This document shows, piece by piece, positions 1 to 4,597 of a stretch of 6,047 nt of DNA; position 1 is the stretch's first letter; every line of letters begins with the position of its first letter. The DNA is taken from NCBI GenBank assembly GCA_030619095.1, contig JAUXCB010000099.1, forward strand, positions 1 to 6,047. Reading direction: 5' to 3'. This stretch comes from Verrucomicrobiota bacterium (GTDB taxonomy: Bacteria; Verrucomicrobiota; Kiritimatiellia; Kiritimatiellales; Tichowtungiaceae). A program made the translations under genes and the position numbers. Under the pieces are notes generated by a model. It made no database searches and had not been told where the DNA came from. It was given only the letters and a program-made list of their open reading frames with translations.

Positions 1-843
1 ACGCTGGCGATCTCTTCGGTCGGGGCAACGCCTGTTCTTGTCGAAGTGAACCCCGACACCTATACGATGGATCCTTCCCAAATCGAAGCGGCAATCACCG
101 AACGAACCAAGGCGGTGATGCCGGTGCATCTCTACGGACAAACCGCCGACATGGAGCCGATCCTCCTGATTGCCCGCAGGCATGGTCTCAAAGTGATCGA
201 GGATGCCTGTCAGGCGCATGGAGCCCGCGATAAAGGACGCCGGGCGGGCTCCATCGGAGATGCTTCCGCATTTAGTTTCTACCCGGGGAAAAATCTAGGT
301 GCGTTTGGCGACGGCGGGGCCGTGACGACGAACGATGCCGCACTGGCCGAGCGGATCCGCACCTTGCGAAACTATGGGTCATCGGAAAAGTATTTCCACG
401 ATGAACTGGGCGAAAACAGCCGCTTGGATACTCTGCAAGCCGCCGTTCTTGTTGTGAAGCTGAAGCATCTCGATAATGGCAACTCCGCCCGCCGCGCCGC
501 CGCCGCGCTCTATGACGCGGGGCTAAACGGTGTGGGCGACATCAAAACACCGGTCGTTCGCAAGGACTCTGAACACATTTTTCACCTCTACGTGATTCAA
601 ACGGAGCGCCGCGACGAGTTGCAGAAATACTTGAAGGAGCAGGGGGTGGATTGCCTGATTCATTATCCGGTCCCAGTGCATCTGCAAAAAGCCTATTCTT
701 CCAGAGGCTGGAAAAAGGGTGATTTTCCCCTGACAGAAAAAGTGGCAGGCAATATTTTGTCGCTTCCGGTTTTTCCGGGGATCTCAGAGGAGCAGGTCGA
801 ATTTGTGTGCGAGTTGATTCAATTGTTTTATAACACGAAATGA
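1..843 (+). CDS. DegT/DnrJ/EryC1/StrS-family sugar-nucleotide aminotransferase, 5'-truncated
   Basis: PLP-dependent, cytosolic aminotransferase that converts a keto-sugar nucleotide to an amino-sugar nucleotide for surface glycan synthesis. The frame is open to base 1, giving 280 residues, so the gene begins upstream; GTG at 46 is an internal Val, because family-typical sequence (AISSVGATPVLVEVNPDTYT) crosses it. In fragment numbering, EDACQAHGA (67-75) carries the Asp expected to contact the PLP ring nitrogen, and FSFYPGKNLGAFGDGG has the Schiff-base Lys at 97. RNYGSS and ENSRLDTLQAA follow, then the C-terminal small-domain motif IHYPVPVHLQKAY. Family members run about 365-400 residues, so roughly 90-110 N-terminal residues are missing. 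The fold and chemistry are secure from these motifs. The exact substrate (WbpE-like, FdtB-like or other) cannot be read from the sequence. The WbaP-like and ligase genes downstream support a polysaccharide role. Confidence 0.93.
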   Translation, partial: TLAISSVGATPVLVEVNPDTYTMDPSQIEAAITERTKAVMPVHLYGQTADMEPILLIARRHGLKVIEDACQAHGARDKGRRAGSIGDASAFSFYPGKNLGAFGDGGAVTTNDAALAERIRTLRNYGSSEKYFHDELGENSRLDTLQAAVLVVKLKHLDNGNSARRAAAALYDAGLNGVGDIKTPVVRKDSEHIFHLYVIQTERRDELQKYLKEQGVDCLIHYPVPVHLQKAYSSRGWKKGDFPLTEKVAGNILSLPVFPGISEEQVEFVCELIQLFYNTK

Positions 844-863
844 ATTTGATTTGTATTCATTGT

Positions 864-979
864 TTTAAACACGAAGACACGAAGTTCTCAAAGCTTGGTG
901 TTCTTGGTGTCTTGAGCAAAGCGGCCCGATCCGAAGTGTCGGATTCCAAGAAAGGGTCGGGCTCCAAGAGGTGTTTAAA
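864..979. repeat. Intergenic nested inverted-repeat element
   Basis: The 262-base gap between the aminotransferase and the ATPase holds no credible gene but is highly structured. An outer inverted repeat pairs TTTAAACAC (864-872) with GTGTTTAAA (971-979). Inside it, AAGACAC (874-880) pairs with GTGTCTT (907-913). GCCCGA (924-929) pairs with TCGGGC (957-962). ATCCGA (929-934) and TCGGAT (939-944) form a 6-bp hairpin with loop AGTG. The layout resembles a REP/MITE-like non-coding element; no transposase is attached. I see nothing recognisable in the remainder of the gap (980-1070). Confidence 0.6.
869..914. repeat. Opposed short octamer repeats (ACACGAAG x2 / CTTGGTGT x2)
   Basis: ACACGAAG occurs twice in tandem at 869-884. 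After a nine-base spacer, CTTGGTGT occurs at 894-901 and 903-910 with a partial third copy, CTTG, at 911-914. The right unit read on the other strand is ACACCAAG, one base different from the left unit, so the two arrays face each other. This matches, in miniature, the opposed arrays around the four-helix gene at 3751-4585. Confidence 0.65.
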
Positions 980-1071
980 TATCATTTAAGTTAATGGGGT
1001 CTAAATATGGCGGAGGGTTCCCGGCAACCCTTTGTCCTTCATTGTCGATCTATGGGTTCAGTACATTTATC

Positions 1072-1099
1072 TTGAAAAAGTAAATTTATCCGATATTTT
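1072..1099 (+). promoter_or_regulatory. Possible promoter of the ATPase gene
   Basis: TTGAAA (1072-1077) and TATTTT (1094-1099) are separated by 16 bases in an AT-rich stretch immediately before the ATPase ATG at 1106. If used, transcription would begin within a few bases of the ATG, giving a leaderless or nearly leaderless message; this fits the absence of any purine-rich ribosome-binding site there. It is based on hexamer similarity alone. Confidence 0.25.
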
Positions 1100-1105
1100 C
1101 AACTT

Positions 1106-2329
1106 ATGTTTGTTGATAGAAATATTCAACCTCTGCTGGATCGGTTGCTGAAGGATGATCGGATTCTGCTTTTGACGGGGGCCCGGCAAACGGGGAAAAC
1201 AACCCTTTTGCGCCATGTGCGGAAGCAATTAAAAGATCAGGGTCAATCGGTCTGGTTCCGTACGTTTGAAGATCCGCTTTTTCTGGGCGAGGTGAATCAA
1301 CATCCTGAAAACCTCTTTCAGTATATACCTAAACCGGAGGCCGAACCTATTTTTGTTCTGCTGGACGAAATCCAATATCTGGAAGACCCCTCTAATTTTT
1401 TGAAGTATATTTACGATCTGTATAAGGATCGAATCAAGCTGGTTGTGACGGGATCGTCCGCCTTCTATCTGGATGAAAAATTTCACGATTCATTGGCGGG
1501 GCGTAAGCGGATTGTGCCGGTTTATTCATTTTGTTTTTCTGAGTTTCTTCGCTCAAAAAATAGATTGGATCTGGTTGAAGACATCCAGAAAAATCCTTTT
1601 TTTGTGACGGGAAAGAAGCGACAGCTCCTCCGCCCGGTTCGAGGAGAGTTGCTGGGGTATTTGCAGGAATATGCGCGGTTTGGTGGATATCCCGCAGTGG
1701 TTCTGGAGCCGGATGTTGATGAGAAAAAGGTTCGATTGCAGGAGTTGCATCAAAGTCTGCTCAAAAAAGATGTGGCCGATGCCGGAATTAAAAATGAATA
1801 TGCCTTCTATTCGGTGTTGAAGCTGTTGGCGGCTCAGGCGGGGAACCTGGTGAATGCACTGGAGATTTCAAACACCGTGAAGGTTTCGCGAACGGCGGTG
1901 GATCGGTATCTGCATGTTTTGCGAAAGTCATTCATTGTTGAGAGTTGCCCGCCGTTTCACCGGAATGTCCGGAAAGAGCTGAGTAAGATGCCAAAGGTCT
2001 ATTTCTATGACACGGGGTATCGAAATGCGATTCTCAATTCGTTCGGGCGGCTGCCGGATCGGCTGGATTCCGGGGCTGCGCTGGAAAATCTTTTTTTCTC
2101 GGAATGTTGTAAGGCCGGTGTAGAGGAGGTTCGCTTTTGGCGGACACAGGACGGAAAAGAGGTGGATTTTGTTTTGGATGGAACTCACGCTTTTGAGCTG
2201 AAGGTCGATGCGGGACGGTTTAACCCGGCGAAGCATGCCTCTTTTCTGAAGGGCTATCCGGAGGTTCCCCTGCAACCCGTGGGCTGGCAGGCGCAAGAGG
2301 CTTTGGAAATTCTGGACTTCTGTTGCTAA
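1106..2329 (+). CDS. AAA_14 / DUF4143 family ATP-binding protein
   Basis: Complete 407-residue protein of the widespread AAA_14-DUF4143 family, which has a P-loop ATPase domain followed by a C-terminal domain often compared to PD-(D/E)XK nucleases. Visible motifs are Walker A GARQTGKTT (25-33), Walker B FVLLDEIQ (83-90), sensor-like VVTGSS (113-118) and SLAGRK (129-134), a likely arginine-bearing segment. A helix-turn-helix-like stretch, ALEISNTVKVSRTAVDRYL, lies at 251-269. The DUF4143 hallmarks YFYDTGYRNAIL (299-310) and ALENLFFSEC (325-334) follow. KEVDFVL (351-357) and FELKV (363-367) together give D354 and E364-x-K366, resembling a nuclease-fold core. Biological function in this family is poorly defined. 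The ATG at 1106 has no Shine-Dalgarno. The stop overlaps the next gene's ATG by one base (TAATG). It is visibly less GC-rich than the polysaccharide genes beside it, consistent with acquisition, although it shares an apparent transcription unit with the WbaP-like gene. Confidence 0.92.
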   Translation: MFVDRNIQPLLDRLLKDDRILLLTGARQTGKTTLLRHVRKQLKDQGQSVWFRTFEDPLFLGEVNQHPENLFQYIPKPEAEPIFVLLDEIQYLEDPSNFLKYIYDLYKDRIKLVVTGSSAFYLDEKFHDSLAGRKRIVPVYSFCFSEFLRSKNRLDLVEDIQKNPFFVTGKKRQLLRPVRGELLGYLQEYARFGGYPAVVLEPDVDEKKVRLQELHQSLLKKDVADAGIKNEYAFYSVLKLLAAQAGNLVNALEISNTVKVSRTAVDRYLHVLRKSFIVESCPPFHRNVRKELSKMPKVYFYDTGYRNAILNSFGRLPDRLDSGAALENLFFSECCKAGVEEVRFWRTQDGKEVDFVLDGTHAFELKVDAGRFNPAKHASFLKGYPEVPLQPVGWQAQEALEILDFCC

Positions 2330-3729
2330 TGATGAAAAAGAAAAAAGAAACATTTCTGATTCGGTTTGCACTGAACTGCTTTGTGTTATGTATTAGCGAT
2401 TCGTTAGTGCTTCTGGCGGGGCTTTTCCTCGGAAACTGGATGATCTATCTGATCCACGGGGTTCCGGTTTCTGTGCACTACGCGCTGGCCGTTGTGCCGG
2501 CCTGGTGCATCGGCGCGGTGATTGCGCGTGTTGTTCCCGCATGGGGAATTGGTCCGGTGGAGGAGTTCCGGCGGATTCAGTTGCTTCTTCTGGCCGTGTT
2601 TGGATTGGCCGGGATTGCTGTGTTTCTCAGTCGAGGGATGTTCCCCAGCCGCATTGTTTATTTTGTGACTTGGTTCTTTGCGGCAGGATGTATTCCTCTG
2701 GCGAGGATCGTGGTGAAAAAAATGCTTCTGAAGGTCGGGCAGTGGGGGAGTCCTACCGCCTTGTACGGGAGCGTAGACCAGGTAGCCAGAGTGATTGAGG
2801 ACTTCCAGGCGAATCCCCTGCTCGGATATGTGCCGTGTAGCATTTTCACGGATGATTCATCTGCGGGGGACTCGGTTTGCGGGGTTCCCGTTGCCGGCCC
2901 GCTCACGGAACGAACGGATAAAGCCTCCGTAGCCATTGTTCCGGTCGCGCTGGCCGAAAACCTGTCGTTGTCTGAAAGCTTTGACCGGATCTTCTCACGC
3001 TATCAGCGCGTGGTTCTGCTTCCGGATCTCAAGGCCGACATCTTCCTCTGGGCGCTGCCCCGGACTCTGGGAAGTGTGATCGGGCTGGAAATCACCAGCA
3101 ATCTTTTGAATCCCTTCGCCCGGATCCTCAAACGGGGTGTCGATCTCTCTCTTGTGTTGATCAGTGCGCCGCTGTGGATCCCTTTGGCAGGATTGATTGC
3201 CGTGTGTATCTTATTCACAGATCGACAGAATCCCTTTTTCCTGCAACATCGGATTGGGAAGGCCGGGCAGTCATTCCGGCCCGTTAAGTTCAGGACGATG
3301 GTCGGGAATGCGGAAGAGGTGTTGGAGAAGGCCTTGCGGGGCGATGACTCTCTTCGCGCCGAATGGGAGCAGAATTGTAAGCTTCGAAAGGATCCGCGTG
3401 TCACCCGGATCGGAAAAATCCTGCGCCGCACTTCGCTCGATGAACTTCCGCAGGTGCTCAATGTGCTGACAGGGAAAATGTCCATTATCGGACCGCGCCC
3501 GCTGCCCGGCTACCACCACGAACAGCTCGCAGAAGTAGCTCGTGCCCCGCGCAGTCGCGTGCGACCCGGCATCACCGGTCTTTGGCAGGTCTCCGGACGC
3601 AGTGACTCCGGCACCGCCGGAATGGAAAAGTGGGATACCTATTATGTCCGCAACTGGTCCATCTGGCTCGACATCATTATTCTTGCCCGAACCTTTTCTG
3701 CGGTTATCTGCGGAAAAGGGGCGTATTAA
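2329..3729 (+). CDS. WbaP-like undecaprenyl-phosphate hexose-1-phosphate transferase (polyprenyl glycosylphosphotransferase)
   Basis: Inner-membrane phosphoglycosyl transferase that moves a sugar-1-phosphate from a UDP-sugar to undecaprenyl phosphate, the first committed step of O-antigen or exopolysaccharide assembly. The 466-residue length and layout match the large WbaP class. Four N-terminal membrane segments lie near residues 14-36, 49-69, 84-102 and 107-127. A soluble middle domain begins near ALYGS (144-148). The catalytic bacterial-sugar-transferase domain starts with KRGVDLSLVL (268-277) and its re-entrant hydrophobic helix. Key motifs are FRTM (321-324), LRRTSLDELPQ with the catalytic Asp-Glu pair at 371-372, MSIIGPRP (384-391), RPGITGLWQVSGRS (412-425) and DTYYVRNWSIWLD (436-448). 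The C terminus resembles galactose-type WbaP most, but the sugar is inferred. ATG 2329 is chosen because it overlaps the upstream TAA; ATG 2332 or TTG 2323 are alternatives. Start-stop overlap suggests translational coupling to the ATPase gene. Confidence 0.93.
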   Translation: MMKKKKETFLIRFALNCFVLCISDSLVLLAGLFLGNWMIYLIHGVPVSVHYALAVVPAWCIGAVIARVVPAWGIGPVEEFRRIQLLLLAVFGLAGIAVFLSRGMFPSRIVYFVTWFFAAGCIPLARIVVKKMLLKVGQWGSPTALYGSVDQVARVIEDFQANPLLGYVPCSIFTDDSSAGDSVCGVPVAGPLTERTDKASVAIVPVALAENLSLSESFDRIFSRYQRVVLLPDLKADIFLWALPRTLGSVIGLEITSNLLNPFARILKRGVDLSLVLISAPLWIPLAGLIAVCILFTDRQNPFFLQHRIGKAGQSFRPVKFRTMVGNAEEVLEKALRGDDSLRAEWEQNCKLRKDPRVTRIGKILRRTSLDELPQVLNVLTGKMSIIGPRPLPGYHHEQLAEVARAPRSRVRPGITGLWQVSGRSDSGTAGMEKWDTYYVRNWSIWLDIIILARTFSAVICGKGAY

Positions 3730-3747
3730 CGCGAAGCGGCTAATACG
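3722..3747. other. Hairpin spanning the stop codon of the WbaP-like gene
   Basis: CGTATTA (3722-3728) and TAATACG (3741-3747) are perfect inverted repeats. CGC-GAA-GCG (3730-3738) can form a small inner stem. The TAA stop of the upstream gene lies within the structure. No T-run follows, so it is not a standard intrinsic terminator; it could be a weak terminator, a 3'-end stabiliser or an insertion-site palindrome, since the octamer array begins four bases later. Confidence 0.4.
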
Positions 3748-3750
3748 TAT

Positions 3751-3814
3751 GGGGGTAGTGGTGTAAGGGAGTAGTGGTGTGTGGGAGTAGTGGTGTGTGG
3801 GAGTAAGGGAGTCC
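3751..3814. repeat. Left octamer array (8/16-base period, G-rich on +)
   Basis: Four tandem 16-base units begin at 3751, 3767, 3783 and 3799; the second and third are identical. Each splits into two octamers, GGGAGTAG then TGGTGTGT. The last unit becomes GGGAGTAA followed by GGGAGTCC. TGGGAGTAAGGGAGT (3798-3812) is the exact reverse complement of 4570-4584 in the right array, so the two arrays bracket the four-helix gene in inverted orientation. Confidence 0.85.
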
Positions 3815-3838
3815 GGAAGAGAGTGGGGGGTAAAGGAA

Positions 3839-4093
3839 ATGGGAGAGTTTGCTAAAAGTTTCCGAGACTTGGAGGTTTATCAGGAATCGTTAACATTGGC
3901 GTTAGAGGTTCATGAATTTGCCAAAACATTGCCAACGGAAGAACGTTTTTCGTTAGCAGATCAAATGCGCCGTGCATCTCGCTCCGTACCCGCAAATATT
4001 TCTGAGGCGTGGAGAAAACGTCGATACAAAGCTGCTTTTATTGCCAAACTGAGTGATGCTGAAACAGCTTCCTGCTCCGCTTCCTGCCCGTAG
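3839..4093 (+). pseudogene. Four-helix-bundle protein (23S rRNA IVP-like), N-terminal half, interrupted
   Basis: Residues 1-75 are typical of the small four-helix-bundle family named after the 23S rRNA intervening-sequence protein. Visible landmarks are FRDLEVYQESL in helix 1, LPTEERFSLADQMRRASRSV (31-50), then PANISEAWRKRRYKAAFIAKLSDAE (51-75), where family members continue into helix 3. Instead the frame runs into inserted DNA, adds TASCSASCP and stops after 84 residues; intact relatives are about 115-130. The missing half resumes in the same frame at 4382-4537. Joining the sequence across the ACAGCT direct repeats (4064-4069 and 4376-4381) restores one 128-residue frame. ATG 3839 is chosen because the family sequence begins there; an in-frame GTG at 3797 lies inside the repeat array. 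A G-run (3825-3830) and AAGGA (3833-3837) precede the ATG. Family proteins are thought to bind nucleic acid; the role of the standalone copies is unknown. Confidence 0.85.
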
Positions 4094-4105
4094 GGCTTAC
4101 AGGCC

Positions 4106-4111
4106 GGAGGG
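4106..4111 (+). promoter_or_regulatory. Ribosome-binding site of the GIY-YIG gene
   Basis: GGAGGG lies 11 bases before the ATG at 4123, slightly far but a strong Shine-Dalgarno match. It is carried by the insert itself, just after the small hairpin, so the GIY-YIG gene brings its own translation signal. Confidence 0.5.
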
Positions 4112-4122
4112 TAGAACTGAAT

Positions 4123-4368
4123 ATGTTTATCGTCTATGCCATTGAAAGTTCTGTTACAGGTAGGATCTACATTGGTCAAACTCATGATTTTGAAGGACGG
4201 TTAAAATCACATAATGCGGGTTGCGTAAAATCGACTATGAATGATAAACCATGGAGGCAGATTGCACAGGAGATGCATGCAACCAGAGATGAGGCTCGAT
4301 GGTGTGAATTTAAATTGAAAAAATCACGTGGTCGCCGATTAAAGTGGTTGGATGAACACAAACTATAA
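4123..4368 (+). CDS. Minimal GIY-YIG nuclease-domain protein
   Basis: An 81-residue protein consisting of one GIY-YIG catalytic domain and nothing else, like the short UvrC-endonuclease-domain/YhbQ-type proteins. Residues matching the catalytic set are Y5 in FIVYAIES (the GIY position), Y16 in RIYIGQT (the YIG position), R26 in GRLKSHNAG, and E62 in ARWCEFKLKK, the likely metal-binding Glu. KSTMNDKPWR and the terminal GRRLKWLDEHKL also fit the family. There is no separate DNA-recognition domain, unlike GIY-YIG homing enzymes such as I-TevI. The gene lies entirely inside the insert that breaks the four-helix gene, and its last 17 bases overlap the ATG-led reading frame of the four-helix C-terminal half. 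All key residues are present, so it may be active. Whether it drives the insert's movement or is a passenger cannot be decided here. Confidence 0.88.
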   Translation: MFIVYAIESSVTGRIYIGQTHDFEGRLKSHNAGCVKSTMNDKPWRQIAQEMHATRDEARWCEFKLKKSRGRRLKWLDEHKL

Positions 4369-4537
4369 CTCGCATACAGCTCGGAGAGAAGCCGCAGAGA
4401 TGCAATGCTGGCTCGATTTTTCACTGAAAGCTAAATACATGGATCAAACTGTTTATAAAGATTTAGATCAACGCTACGAGCATGTGATTTCTCAACTCAT
4501 CACAATGATAGACGGAGCAGATCGTTGGTGTAGATAA
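4352..4537 (+). pseudogene. Four-helix-bundle protein, C-terminal half
   Basis: From codon 4382 the frame encodes RREAAEMQCWLDFSLKAKYM followed by a segment containing DLDQRYEHVISQLITMI and ending DRWCR, matching helices 3 and 4 of the four-helix/IVP family. It is in the same frame as the N-terminal half at 3839-4063, which shows that the two are pieces of one gene. An ATG at 4352 gives a 61-residue product whose first ten residues (MNTNYNSHTA) come from the insert. It overlaps the end of the GIY-YIG gene, so coupled translation is possible. Most simply this is the dead 3' part of a disrupted gene; a two-piece protein is the alternative. Confidence 0.8.
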
Positions 4538-4553
4538 CTCATTTCTTTTTCAA

Positions 4554-4585
4554 ACTCCCACACACCCATACTCCCTTACTCCCAT
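4554..4585. repeat. Right octamer array (C-rich on +)
   Basis: Four octamers in register: ACTCCCAC (4554), ACACCCAT (4562), ACTCCCTT (4570) and ACTCCCAT (4578). On the opposite strand these read GTGGGAGT, ATGGGTGT, AAGGGAGT and ATGGGAGT, the same vocabulary as the left array. Positions 4570-4584 are the exact inverted copy of 3798-3812. The array ends only 12 bases before the ligase ATG and forms most of that gene's leader. Confidence 0.85.
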
Positions 4586-4597
4586 ACATCTTCTGTT

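Larger units (their letters stand above)
4064..4381 (+). mobile_element. GIY-YIG-bearing insert that splits the four-helix gene
   Basis: The block separates the two halves of the four-helix gene and is edged by ACAGCT direct repeats at 4064-4069 and 4376-4381, offset by 312 bases, a multiple of three. One repeat copy plus 306 internal bases is the inferred insert. It consists almost wholly of a leader and the 81-codon GIY-YIG gene. The leader has GCCC-GTA-GGGC nested in CCTG...CAGG (about 4083-4102), a small imperfect hairpin, then GGAGGG. Exact edges are uncertain: alignment to an intact family member might instead place them after GAA 4063 and before AGA 4385. A 6-base repeat can arise by chance, so it is supportive, not proof. 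Confidence 0.6.
3751..4585 (+). mobile_element. Candidate small mobile unit: opposed octamer arrays enclosing a four-helix-bundle gene
   Basis: About 835 bases sit between two polysaccharide genes and are AT-richer than both. The unit starts with a G-rich octamer array (3751-3814), contains a four-helix gene (3839-4537, now interrupted) and ends with a C-rich octamer array (4554-4585) that includes a 15-base perfect inverted match to the left one. No transposase or recombinase is encoded, so mobility would have to be supplied in trans or by repeat recombination. The boundaries are those of the repeats; no target-site duplication was identified. Calling it a mobile unit is inference from architecture and from cargo-less relatives at 869-914 and 4750-4831. 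Confidence 0.5.

Noticed and set aside
46..48. GTG 46 as the aminotransferase start
   Set aside because: The frame is open to base 1 and the preceding 15 residues match the family, so the gene is truncated by the window.
2323..2325. TTG 2323 as the start of the WbaP-like protein
   Set aside because: ATG codons at 2329 and 2332 are immediately downstream, and 2329 makes the usual stop-start overlap.
1928..2371. 147-codon minus-strand reading frame opposite the ATPase gene
   Set aside because: It lies antisense to well-conserved DUF4143 sequence and shows no recognisable domain; a chance open frame.
3722..3747. Intrinsic terminator after the WbaP-like gene
   Set aside because: The stem is AT-rich and followed by a G-run with no T-tract, so it is listed only as a hairpin.
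3797..3838. GTG 3797 as the start of the four-helix protein
   Set aside because: The extra residues would be encoded by the tandem array; the family sequence begins at ATG 3839.
4064..4381. Intein or self-splicing intron carrying a GIY-YIG gene
   Set aside because: The host frame hits a stop at 4091-4093, ruling out an intein. The insert is almost all coding sequence, leaving too little RNA for a group I or group II core.
3839..4537. Avd-type accessory protein of a diversity-generating retroelement
   Set aside because: Avd shares the four-helix fold, but no reverse transcriptase, template repeat or variable-repeat gene is visible in the window.
3751..4585. Intervening sequence inside 23S rRNA
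   Set aside because: The flanks are protein-coding polysaccharide genes; no rRNA-like sequence surrounds the four-helix gene.
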